Origin: Streptomyces sp. NBC_01016
GTDB taxonomy: Bacteria > Actinomycetota > Actinomycetes > Streptomycetales > Streptomycetaceae
Direction of reading: 5' to 3'
Length of the DNA stretch: 64,000 bases
Assembly (NCBI RefSeq): GCF_026341035.1
Contig: NZ_JAPEOQ010000001.1
Location: 4,030,001-4,094,000 of the forward strand
Under the pieces are notes generated by a model. It ran no database searches and was not told the origin of the DNA. It saw nothing but the letters and a program-made list of their open reading frames with translations. Below, piece after piece: positions 1-7,468 of this stretch (positions are counted from its first letter, which is position 1; each line of letters opens with the position of its first letter). Made by a program: the position numbers and the translations under genes.

Positions 1-2
1 AC

Positions 3-968
3 GGACGTGCACTGAGCCGGCGCATGATGATCGGCGGTGCCGTGGCCGCAACGGCCGGGGTGACATCGTTGTCCATCGGGGCGTCGGCCGAACCGGCGGC
101 CGGGGCGGACACCCCGCCGCGCACCGCGCCCGCGGGCGGCGAGGTCAAGCGCCTGACGCTGTACGCGGAGAATCTCGCGGACGGCCGGCTCGGCTACGGC
201 TTCGAGAAGGGGAAGGCGTCGATCCCCGGCCCGCTGATCGAGCTCAACGAGGGCGACGCGGCGCACATCGAGTTCCACAACCTCACGGACGTCGACGCGA
301 GCCTGCACGTGCACGGCATGGACTACGAGATCTCCAGTGACGGTACGCGGATGAATCGCAGCCACGTCGAACCCGGCGGTACCCGCACCTACACCTGGCG
401 CACACACGCCCCGGGGCGCAGGAAGGACGGCACCTGGCGGGCAGGGACCGCGGGCTACTGGCACTACCACGATCACGTCGTCGGCACGGACCACGGCACG
501 GGCGGGATCAGAAAAGGCCTGTACGGCCCGGTGGTCGTGCGCCGCAAGGGTGACGTCCTGCCCGACCCGGGCAGGACTTTCACGATCGTCTTCAACGACA
601 TGACGATCAACAACAAGGCGGCCCACGAGGCGCCCGACTTCGAGGCCACGGTGGGCGATCGCGTCGAGATCGTGATGATCACGCACGGTGAGTACTATCA
701 CACGTTCCACCTGCACGGTCACCGCTGGGCGGACAACCGCACGGGCATGCTCACGGGGCCCGACGACCCGACCCAGGTCCTCGACAACAAGATCTGCGGC
801 CCGGCGGACTCGTTCGGGTTCCAGATCGTCGCGGGGGAGGGAGTCGGAGCTGGGGCGTGGATGTACCACTGCCATGTCCAGAGTCACTCGGACATGGGGA
901 TGGCGGGCCTGTTCCTGGTGAAGAAGGCGGACGGAACGATCCCGCCGTACGAGGCGCCGCACCACTGA
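3..968 (+). CDS. Two-domain multicopper oxidase (small laccase), 5' end cut by the window
   Basis: Secreted copper oxidase of the Streptomyces small-laccase type, oxidising phenolic substrates with O2. Counting from the ATG at position 24, the copper-ligand clusters are all present: H95-x-H97, H147-x-H149 followed by D-H, H226-xx-H229-x-H231, and the C-terminal H282-C283-H284 with H288 and axial M293. The reading frame stays open upstream of that ATG to the window edge and reads L-S-R-R-M-M-I-G-G, a twin-arginine signal. The true start therefore probably lies before base 1 and export would be by Tat. At 314 or more residues it fits the two-domain, trimeric class rather than three-domain laccases. 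Confidence 0.93.
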   Translation, partial: GRALSRRMMIGGAVAATAGVTSLSIGASAEPAAGADTPPRTAPAGGEVKRLTLYAENLADGRLGYGFEKGKASIPGPLIELNEGDAAHIEFHNLTDVDASLHVHGMDYEISSDGTRMNRSHVEPGGTRTYTWRTHAPGRRKDGTWRAGTAGYWHYHDHVVGTDHGTGGIRKGLYGPVVVRRKGDVLPDPGRTFTIVFNDMTINNKAAHEAPDFEATVGDRVEIVMITHGEYYHTFHLHGHRWADNRTGMLTGPDDPTQVLDNKICGPADSFGFQIVAGEGVGAGAWMYHCHVQSHSDMGMAGLFLVKKADGTIPPYEAPHH

Positions 969-1265
969 GCGAGCCGGGGCGGAGCGGGGCAGTGGTGCGG
1001 CGCGCGGCCCACCCCCCGTCGGTGTCGGACGCGTCGATGTCGACGGTGACGGGGTGTCAGGCATCGATGGTGAAGCCCGCCCCGCCCGCCCCTCGCCGCT
1101 CTCCGTCGCCGACTGTTCACGGACTGCGAAGCGCGTGACTGCGGGACGTGACCGCCCCGTGACGCGATCCTTGCTCATCCCGCACAACCCGCTCTGGACA
1201 GCGCTTACCGGGGAGTAGAGCATCGGTGCCACCTGCACATGGCACTGATCATCGAGGGAGCCGCG
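969..1265. other. Intergenic gap with no gene seen
   Basis: This 297-base stretch separates the laccase from the GMC oxidoreductase. The open frames that cross it are shadows of neighbouring genes. I see no clear terminator or operator, only a GGGAG-like run near 1211 and the ribosome-binding site of the next gene at 1254-1260. Confidence 0.5.
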
Positions 1266-2852
1266 TTGAGCAAGGACCGTACGTACGACTACGTGATCGT
1301 GGGGGCCGGGTCCGCCGGTTGTGTGCTGGCCGGGCGGCTGAGCGAGGACCCGTCCGTCAAGGTTGCCCTGGTCGAGTCGGGGCCGCGCGACCGCAAGACG
1401 GAGATCAGGATCCCGGCCGCGTTCCCGAAGCTGTTCAAGACGCCGTACGACTGGGACTACTCGACGACCAAGCAAGCAGCCCTGGACGAGCGGGAGTTGT
1501 ACTGGCCGCGCGGGCACACGCTCGGCGGCTCCTCCTCCATCAACGCCATGATGTGGGTGCGCGGCCACCGCGCCGACTACGACGCCTGGGGCGAGGCCGC
1601 CGGATCCCCGTGGTCGTACGACGAGTTCGCGCGCTACTTCCAGCGCGCCGAGCGCTGGCAGGGCGCTGCGCAGGAGGGCTCCGTGTACGGCACGGCGGGG
1701 CCGCTGCACATCTCGCCGCCGCGCCACCCGAACCCGACCACGGCCGCGTTCCTCGACGCCTGCCGCGCCCAAGGACTGCGCGAGCTCGGCGAGTTGAACC
1801 AGGCCGACCACTCCGGCTTCGCCCTGACCCCGCTCAACCAGCACAAGGGCCGCCGCTGGAGCGCCGCCGACGGCTACCTCAAGCCCGCCGCGCGCCGCCC
1901 CAACCTCGACATCTACACCGACGCCCGCGTCATCCGCATCGACTTCGACGGCACCCGCGCCGCCGGCGTCGTCGCCTCCGGGGTCTCCGCCGGCACCCTG
2001 CGCGCCACCCGCGAGGTCATCCTCTCCGCGGGTGCCATCAACTCGCCGCAGCTGCTGCAACAGGCGGGCATCGGCGACCCGGAGACCCTCGCCGAGGCGG
2101 GCATCGACGCCTTCGTCGCCTCGCCGGACGTCGGCCGCCACCTCCAGGACCACCTGATGTACGCGCTGAACGTCCGCGCCGCGAAGCCCATCTCGCTCAC
2201 CGGCGCCGACTCGCCCGCCAACATCGCCCGGTTCCTGCTCGGCGGGCGCGGACCGCTCACCTCGAACGTCGGCGAGGCCGTCGCCTTCCTCGCCACCAGG
2301 CCCGAACTCACCGCGCCCGACATCGAGTTGGTCTACGCACCGGTGCCGTTCGTGAACCACGGCCTGGAGGAGCCCACCGAGCACGGCCTCACCCTCGGCG
2401 TGATCCTGCTCCAGCCCAAGAGCGAGGGCCGGATCACCCCGACGGGCCGCGACGCGCAGCCCCGCATCGACCCGGACTACCTGGCCCACGACGAGGACGT
2501 GCGCACACTCGTCGCCGGTGTGCGCCGCGCCGAGGAACTGCTCGCCCAGAGCGCCCTGGCCGCGCACCACACCGGGCCGATGGGCGGCTACCCCGGCGTC
2601 GTCGACGACGAGGAACTCACCCGCTCGGTGCGCGCCACCGCCGAGACCCTCTACCACCCGGTCGGCACCTGCCGGATGGGCTCCGACGAGGGCTCGGTCA
2701 CCGACCCCCGCCTGCGTGTGCGCGGCACCGAGGGCCTGCGCGTCGTGGACGCCTCCGTGATGCCGCGCATCACCCGCGGACACACGCACGCGCCCACGGT
2801 CGCCCTCGCGGAACGGGCGGCGGACCTGATCCGCGAGGACGCCACGAAGTAG
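1266..2852 (+). CDS. GMC-family FAD-dependent oxidoreductase (choline/alcohol dehydrogenase-like)
   Basis: Flavoprotein oxidising a primary alcohol; substrate not deducible. The FAD-binding G-A-G-S-A-G lies at residues 13-18, the GMC signature around G-G-S-S-S-I-N near residue 90, and the C-terminal active-site block Y-H-P-V-G-T-C-R-M-G is followed by R-G-H-T-H-A-P. Length 528 residues is normal for the BetA/choline dehydrogenase branch. I chose the TTG at 1266 because GAGGGAG sits five bases upstream; an in-frame ATG at 1239 adds nine residues but has no ribosome-binding site. It follows the laccase on the same strand after a 297-base gap, so co-transcription is uncertain. Confidence 0.92.
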   Translation: MSKDRTYDYVIVGAGSAGCVLAGRLSEDPSVKVALVESGPRDRKTEIRIPAAFPKLFKTPYDWDYSTTKQAALDERELYWPRGHTLGGSSSINAMMWVRGHRADYDAWGEAAGSPWSYDEFARYFQRAERWQGAAQEGSVYGTAGPLHISPPRHPNPTTAAFLDACRAQGLRELGELNQADHSGFALTPLNQHKGRRWSAADGYLKPAARRPNLDIYTDARVIRIDFDGTRAAGVVASGVSAGTLRATREVILSAGAINSPQLLQQAGIGDPETLAEAGIDAFVASPDVGRHLQDHLMYALNVRAAKPISLTGADSPANIARFLLGGRGPLTSNVGEAVAFLATRPELTAPDIELVYAPVPFVNHGLEEPTEHGLTLGVILLQPKSEGRITPTGRDAQPRIDPDYLAHDEDVRTLVAGVRRAEELLAQSALAAHHTGPMGGYPGVVDDEELTRSVRATAETLYHPVGTCRMGSDEGSVTDPRLRVRGTEGLRVVDASVMPRITRGHTHAPTVALAERAADLIREDATK

Positions 2853-2892
2853 CGCTGTTCTTCAGGGGAGTTGCGAACTCACGCCAGGGGAG

Positions 2893-4113
2893 TTACGACC
2901 CCACACTCACCGTGAACCGGCGCGGATTGCCGTCGTGCGCCGCGCCGGACACATCCGGCTGTCCCTCGGCCTGCACGTCGTCGTACGGGAAGGCGTAGCC
3001 GATGGGTGAGTTGGCATGCACGATGCGCGACCAGTGGTTGGTCGTGGCGTCCTGGTAGTAGTCCGCGGACGTGAGGCCGTTGGGCTGCTCGGCGTGCGTG
3101 AGCATGACGCTGCGGTTGAACCCGGCGGCGAGGCGGGACAAGATGCCCTTCTTGTCGTCGGAGTCGTCCGGGTTGTTGGCGAACGGCCCGTGGTTGCAGG
3201 TGAAGATGTCCTTCGAGGCGGGCTTGGTGAAGGTGTGCCCGCCGTTGAAGGTGAGGGCGTCGCCGCTGACCCGGCCCGTGAAGACGCCGCGCCCGCCCTG
3301 GAGGTCGATCTTCAGGTCGGTCGAGGCGTACTTCTCCCACACCTTGTCGATGTAGGCGCCCCACACGTCGCGGAACGGCATCTCGTCGGGCTTGTCGAAG
3401 TACGGCGCCATGAGGTTCTGCGGCGATATCACGCGCAGCACCTTGCCGTCCTCGCCCTTGATGGCGAGCTTGTCCCAGGGCTGCCCGTCCTTGGCGGCCT
3501 GTGCGGCGAGATCCGAGGCGATCTTGTCGATGGCGCCGTCGGGGAACGGGGCGACGGTGTGTGTGGCGTCGCCCTCCAGCTTGATCCCTATGGGCAGCGC
3601 CGTGATCAGGTCGACGTAGCTGATGTTGGAGTACAACTGCTCGGAGTTGAAGGTGAACTCGGCGAACGCCCAGGTCTTGCCGTAGTTCGCGTCCTCCTTC
3701 GTGGCGAAGGCAGGCTCGACCAGGGAGGGGCCCGGGTTGAGGAAGAACTCGAGCGTGTCGTCGCGGACGAAGTAGACGCGGGCGCCGTACATCTGAGGCA
3801 GCGTCACGACCTTCGGGGCGGATCCGGCGGCGCCGAGCGGGATGGCGCAGTCGACGGGCAGCGGGGTCTGCGGGGCGCTCGGCGACTCGGGGTGGTAGAC
3901 GCTGCCGTCGGAGCGCAGCAGCACCCAGTTGCCGGTTCCGTTCTCGTGGCCGGTGACGTATGCGCGGACCGTGCCGCTCAACGACTTGTTCTCCAGGGCC
4001 AGTTCACAGGTGGCGGGTGCGGCGCCCGCGGTCCAGGAGGGAAGGGTGAGTGCTGCGGCCGTCGTGGCGAGGCCCGCTCCGGCACTGGCGAGAAATATTC
4101 TGCGCGAGATCAC
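2893..4113 (-). CDS. Secreted glycoside hydrolase family 64 endo-beta-1,3-glucanase
   Basis: Predicted exported enzyme hydrolysing beta-1,3-glucan such as fungal or callose wall material to oligosaccharides. The N-terminus reads I-S-R-R-I-F-L-A followed by an alanine-rich hydrophobic stretch, a Tat signal. The body has the GH64 pattern: a thaumatin-like beta region, then blocks including T-W-A-F-A-E-F-T, Y-V-D-L-I-T-A-L-P-I-G and the C-terminal N-S-P-I-G-Y-A-F-P-Y-D-D. The GTG at 4113 is preferred because GGAG lies eight bases upstream and it starts right before the Tat motif; longer upstream frames lack both. A CebR-like palindrome lies about 82 bases upstream. Confidence 0.9.
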   Translation of the reverse strand: MISRRIFLASAGAGLATTAAALTLPSWTAGAAPATCELALENKSLSGTVRAYVTGHENGTGNWVLLRSDGSVYHPESPSAPQTPLPVDCAIPLGAAGSAPKVVTLPQMYGARVYFVRDDTLEFFLNPGPSLVEPAFATKEDANYGKTWAFAEFTFNSEQLYSNISYVDLITALPIGIKLEGDATHTVAPFPDGAIDKIASDLAAQAAKDGQPWDKLAIKGEDGKVLRVISPQNLMAPYFDKPDEMPFRDVWGAYIDKVWEKYASTDLKIDLQGGRGVFTGRVSGDALTFNGGHTFTKPASKDIFTCNHGPFANNPDDSDDKKGILSRLAAGFNRSVMLTHAEQPNGLTSADYYQDATTNHWSRIVHANSPIGYAFPYDDVQAEGQPDVSGAAHDGNPRRFTVSVGS

Positions 4114-4194
4114 GATGGACACTCCTCGAATGTGGGGGGTGTGTGGGGGAGCCCTACTGTGGCGAGAGGGGGCGGAGGCGTCAAGAGTTCGCGC

Positions 4195-4208
4195 AGGGAG
4201 CGCTCCCA
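4195..4208. promoter_or_regulatory. CebR-like LacI-family operator upstream of the glucanase
   Basis: AGGGAGCGCTCCCA differs at one end base from the known Streptomyces CebR site TGGGAGCGCTCCCA. CebR is the cellobiose-responsive repressor of glucan utilisation. The site lies only in the upstream region of the GH64 gene, which fits de-repression by a gluco-oligosaccharide. The match is seen; CebR binding is inferred. Confidence 0.7.
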
Positions 4209-4359
4209 CGATTTGTTTGTGTTCAACCGTTGAAGGCGGAGCGTTCGGTTCCTCTGGTCTGAACCAGCCCAGGTCAGCGTGGTGCGAGGGCGGTTGTCAG
4301 TGCCCGGTGGAAGACTCGGCAGTCCGGAAAAGAAACCCTCGACGAGGAGGGCAAGACCC

Positions 4360-5151
4360 ATGATCACTACCGAGTTCGTGGACGGCGCGCCGAACTGGCT
4401 GGACCTCAGTACCCCCGACATGGACGGCGCGATCTCCTTTTACGGCGGCCTCTTCGGCTGGACCTTCCTGTCGGCAGGCCCCGAGGCCGGCGGATACGGA
4501 ATGTTCCAGCTCGAAGGCAGGACGGTGAGCGGCGCCATGACCGTCACCGCCGAGCAGGGCGAGCCCGGCTGGACCGTGTACTTCCAGAGTTCGGACGCGG
4601 ACGCCACGGCGAAGGCGGTCGAGCAGGCCGGCGGCAGCGCCCTGCTCCAGCCGATGGACGTCTTCGACCTGGGCCGCATGGCCGTCTTCAACGACCCGGC
4701 GGGCGCCCCCTTCGGTATCTGGCAGCCGGGGAAGAACAAGGGCCTCGAGTACACCAGGGACGACGGCGGGCTGAACTGGGTGGAGCTGTACGCCCCCGAT
4801 GTGGCCGCCGCGAAGCAGTTCTACGGCTCGGTCTTCAACTGGGGCGCGTTCGACGTCGAGTTCCCCGGCGGGAGTTACACGACGATCAACCCGCAGGGCA
4901 CGGACGAGAACGCGATGTTCGGCGGCCTCGCCAAGCTGGACAGCGACCCCTCGGAGGCCGCGGCGGGCCCGCACTGGGCGACGTACATCCACGTCCCGGA
5001 CGTGGACGCGACGGCGGACCGGACGCAGGAGCTGGGTGGCACGGTGCGCTCCGAGCCGGTCAGCATCGCCGGCGTCGGGCGGATCGCGAAACTGACGGAT
5101 CCGTTCGGCGCGACGTTCGCGGTGCTCAAGGGGGACCCCGAGCAGAAGTGA
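4360..5151 (+). CDS. VOC/glyoxalase-fold protein, two tandem domains
   Basis: Cytosolic protein of 263 residues made of two vicinal-oxygen-chelate (glyoxalase/bleomycin-resistance) modules. The first half has N-W-L-D-L-S-T-P-D-M and G-G-L-F-G-W near residues 12-35; the second repeats the layout with N-W-V-E-L-Y-A-P-D-V and Y-G-S-V-F-N-W. Each half ends with a D-P-A/F-G-A-x-F block typical of the fold. The start at 4360 has GAGGAGG a few bases upstream. Members of this two-domain Streptomyces family are mostly uncharacterised; a hydroxylase-type annotation would be a guess. It is divergent from the glucanase gene. Confidence 0.85.
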   Translation: MITTEFVDGAPNWLDLSTPDMDGAISFYGGLFGWTFLSAGPEAGGYGMFQLEGRTVSGAMTVTAEQGEPGWTVYFQSSDADATAKAVEQAGGSALLQPMDVFDLGRMAVFNDPAGAPFGIWQPGKNKGLEYTRDDGGLNWVELYAPDVAAAKQFYGSVFNWGAFDVEFPGGSYTTINPQGTDENAMFGGLAKLDSDPSEAAAGPHWATYIHVPDVDATADRTQELGGTVRSEPVSIAGVGRIAKLTDPFGATFAVLKGDPEQK

Positions 5152-5245
5152 CCGTCCGGGCATCCGAAGCGCCCACGGTGCCCGATTGCCGCCCGTTGAA
5201 CGAGCGTTGATCAAACGTTTTTCGGCGGGCGGCAGACTGGCCGCC

Positions 5246-5488
5246 ATGTACGCGAACACGACCCTTACGCCTGCCGGCCCCACCTGGCAGGACCAGGCGC
5301 TGTGCGCCCAGACCGGTGCCGAATTCTTCTTCCCCGAACCGGGCAGCTCCGTCCGCGAGGCCAAGACGATCTGCGGCCTGTGCCCGATCCGGCAGAGCTG
5401 CCTCGAGTACGCCCTCACCCACGACGAGCGGTTCGGGGTGTGGGGCGGACTCTCGGAGAAGGAGCGACAGCGGCTCAGGCGCGGCTGA
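5246..5488 (+). CDS. WhiB-like iron-sulfur transcription factor
   Basis: Small DNA-binding regulator of the actinobacterial Wbl family, expected to carry a [4Fe-4S] cluster. Four cysteines at residues 20, 43, 46 and 52 give the family spacing C-x22-C-x2-C-x5-C, and the turn F-G-V-W-G-G-L-S precedes a basic C-terminus R-Q-R-L-R-R. From the ATG at 5246 it has 80 residues, one of the short Wbl forms; an earlier in-frame start at 5186 would add 20 residues unlike the family. It is a single-gene unit facing the desaturase, with a shared stem-loop between them. I cannot assign it to a named Wbl paralogue. Confidence 0.9.
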   Translation: MYANTTLTPAGPTWQDQALCAQTGAEFFFPEPGSSVREAKTICGLCPIRQSCLEYALTHDERFGVWGGLSEKERQRLRRG

Positions 5489-5505
5489 CGCTTCCGGGCG
5501 CGATG

Positions 5506-5530
5506 CGGGCGCCCCGGACCGGGGCACCCG
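5506..5530. terminator. Stem-loop between convergent WhiB-like and desaturase genes
   Basis: CGGG-c-GCCCCGG-a-CCGGGGC-a-CCCG forms an eleven-pair stem with one mismatch and almost no loop, 18 bases after the WhiB-like stop and 13 bases beyond the desaturase stop. It can serve transcription from both sides. There is no T-run, as is common in Streptomyces. Confidence 0.6.
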
Positions 5531-5542
5531 GGCGGGGAGCGG

Positions 5543-6520
5543 TCAGGCGCCGGCCGCCCGCGCCGCCATCCGTGCCTTGCGGGCCGCCAGCTTCTCGTCG
5601 AACTTCGAGGCCTCGGTGTCCAGACCGTTCATGAACAGGCCCAGCTCCTCCTGCGCCTTGATGCCCTCGGGGCCGAGACCGTCGATCTCCATGACCTTCA
5701 GGAAGCGCAGCACGGGCTGGATCACGTCGTCGTGGTGGATGCGCATGTTGTAGACCTCGCCGATGGCCATCTGCGCCGCCGCGCGCTCGAAGCCGGGGAT
5801 GCCGTGGCCCGGCATCCGGAAGTTCACGACGACGTCGCGCACGGCCTGCATGGTGAGGTCGGGCGCGATCTCGAACGCGGCCTTGAGCAGGTTCCGGTAG
5901 AAGACCATGTGCAGGTTCTCGTCCGTGGCGATGCGGGCGAGCATGCGGTCGCAGACCGGGTCGCCGGACTGGTGGCCGGTGTTGCGGTGCGAGACGCGGG
6001 TGGCCAGCTCCTGGAAGGAGACGTACGCGACCGAGTGCAGCATCGAGTGGCTGTTGTCCGACTGGTAGCCCTCGCTCATGTGCGACATCCGGAAGGATTC
6101 CAGCTGGTCCGGGTCAACGGCGCGCGAGGCGAGCAGGTAGTCGCGCATCACGATGCCGTGCCGGCCCTCCTCGGCCGTCCAGCGGTGCACCCACGTGCCC
6201 CACGCGCCGTCGCGGCCGAACAGCGAGGCGATCTCGTGGTGGTAGCTGGGGAGGTTGTCCTCGGTGAGCAGATTGACGATGAGGGCGACGCGGCCGACCT
6301 CGGTGACCTTGGACTGGTCCTTGGACCAGGCCTCGCCGTCCTCGAAGAACTCGGGGAAGTTGCGGGCGTCGGACCACGGCACGTAGTCGTGCGGCATCCA
6401 GTCCTTGGCGACCTTGAGGTGCCGGTTGAGCTCCTGCTCGACGACTTCTTCCAGCGCGTGGAGCAGGCGGGCGTCGGTCCATGTGGTCGACGAGCCGAGG
6501 CGGGGGGAGATGACGGTCAC
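5543..6520 (-). CDS. Acyl-ACP desaturase (soluble di-iron fatty-acid desaturase)
   Basis: Introduces a double bond into a saturated acyl chain carried on ACP, using a non-haem di-iron centre. The ligands are visible: E87, E118-xx-H121 (in E-E-G-R-H), E171, and E201-xx-H204 (in D-E-N-L-H). The 325-residue length matches the actinobacterial DesA/FAB2 class. It stands alone on the minus strand, followed by a stem-loop shared with the WhiB-like gene. Its upstream gap holds a strong inverted repeat and a direct-repeat half-site that probably bind a TetR-type lipid regulator, so control by membrane-lipid status is likely. Confidence 0.93.
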   Translation of the reverse strand: MTVISPRLGSSTTWTDARLLHALEEVVEQELNRHLKVAKDWMPHDYVPWSDARNFPEFFEDGEAWSKDQSKVTEVGRVALIVNLLTEDNLPSYHHEIASLFGRDGAWGTWVHRWTAEEGRHGIVMRDYLLASRAVDPDQLESFRMSHMSEGYQSDNSHSMLHSVAYVSFQELATRVSHRNTGHQSGDPVCDRMLARIATDENLHMVFYRNLLKAAFEIAPDLTMQAVRDVVVNFRMPGHGIPGFERAAAQMAIGEVYNMRIHHDDVIQPVLRFLKVMEIDGLGPEGIKAQEELGLFMNGLDTEASKFDEKLAARKARMAARAAGA

Positions 6521-6558
6521 GGAGGCTCCTGGGGGACGGAGGTAATACGAGCGGAGAT

Positions 6559-6593
6559 ACCTACGGTGTCGTAGGTTACGTTGCCGTAGGTTA
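6559..6593. promoter_or_regulatory. Palindromic operator upstream of the desaturase
   Basis: ACCTACG-GTGT-CGTAGGT (6559-6576) is a perfect 7-bp inverted repeat, and the arm CGTAGGTTA recurs 15 bp further on (6585-6593). The block begins 38 bases before the desaturase start codon. Such CCTACG/CGTAGG sites resemble TetR-family operators of lipid genes; the regulator is not in this window. Confidence 0.65.
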
Positions 6594-6614
6594 AGCGGCC
6601 CATAAAGACAGTGG

Positions 6615-7403
6615 TTACGTGTGGAGCTCTCGAAGGCGAACTGAGAGGCAGGTCACACAGCCTTCCAGCTTTTCGAACTCGGAAATGTCCACCAGAACCG
6701 GCTCGTATCCGAGGTCGGCGAGCCGCTCCGCCGACTTCGGCGCGCTCTCCGCCATGAGCAGCCGGTCCTCGCCGAGCAGCACCACATGCGCCCCGGACTC
6801 CTCGGGCACCGGCAGGAAGCGCGGGAACAGCGAGGCGTGCTCGACCAGCGGCGGATGGCCGATGACGGTGCCGTCGGGCAGCGCGGTCACCGCCGTCTTC
6901 AGGTGCAGCACCTTGGAGAGGGGAACGGCGACCACGCGCGCGCCGAGCGGCTCGAAGACGGCGCGCAACTGCTGGACACCCGCCGCGTTGGTGCGCCCGC
7001 CGCGCCCTACGTAGATCGTGTCACCGACCTTCAGTACGTCGCCGCCGTCCAGGGTGCCCGGCTCCCACACCCAGTTCACGGAGCAGCCGAGGCGCGCCAC
7101 GGCCTCCTCGACCCCCGGTGTCTCCGGGCGCCGCGACTCGGCGCCGGAGCGGGTGATCAGTGCCACGTTCCGGAAGACCACCACCGCGTCCTCCACGAAC
7201 ACCGCGTCCGGGCACAGGTCGACCGGCTCCACGAGGAACGTCTCCCAGCCGTGCGCCTCAAGGGCGGCCACGTACCCCTTCCACTGTTCCTGCGCCTTCG
7301 CGGCGTCGACAGGGGTCCGCTCGATGTGGGTGACGAGCCCGTCCGCGATGCGCGGTCCCGGGCGGCGGACGAGGGCCTTCTTGCTGGGCACGGCTGACTC
7401 CAT
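6615..7403 (-). CDS. ddaH: Dimethylarginine dimethylaminohydrolase (DDAH)
   Basis: Hydrolyses N-omega-methylated arginines to citrulline plus methylamine or dimethylamine. The guanidine-modifying-enzyme fold is shown by D-A-V-F-V-E-D at residues 66-72, L-D-G-G-D-V at 119-123, H167 in H-L-K-T-A-V, and the nucleophile C252 in C-V-T-C-L-S-V-R-L near the C-terminus. Length 262 residues fits DDAH. The ATG at 7403 was chosen because homology-like sequence begins there; no good ribosome-binding site is visible and the frame extends 23 codons upstream. It lies 65 bases downstream of the UvrA-like gene on the same strand; the gap carries a 14-bp palindrome, so it may have its own promoter. Confidence 0.9.
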   Translation of the reverse strand: MESAVPSKKALVRRPGPRIADGLVTHIERTPVDAAKAQEQWKGYVAALEAHGWETFLVEPVDLCPDAVFVEDAVVVFRNVALITRSGAESRRPETPGVEEAVARLGCSVNWVWEPGTLDGGDVLKVGDTIYVGRGGRTNAAGVQQLRAVFEPLGARVVAVPLSKVLHLKTAVTALPDGTVIGHPPLVEHASLFPRFLPVPEESGAHVVLLGEDRLLMAESAPKSAERLADLGYEPVLVDISEFEKLEGCVTCLSVRLRELHT

Positions 7404-7443
7404 GGCGACGGGCGAGGGTGACGGTGCCCACATCATGCACAGG

Positions 7444-7457
7444 GCGACACGTGTCGC
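7444..7457. promoter_or_regulatory. Perfect 14-bp palindrome upstream of ddaH
   Basis: GCGACACGTGTCGC is fully palindromic and lies in the 65-base gap between the UvrA-like stop and ddaH. Its 12-bp core recurs at 56663-56674 upstream of the second ABC-F gene. A dimeric regulator site is plausible; the protein is unknown. Confidence 0.4.
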
Positions 7458-7468
7458 GGAATCCCCTG

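Noticed and set aside
1226..2998. A 590-codon open frame overlapping the GMC gene
   Set aside because: Arginine/proline-rich shadow of the GMC oxidoreductase frame.
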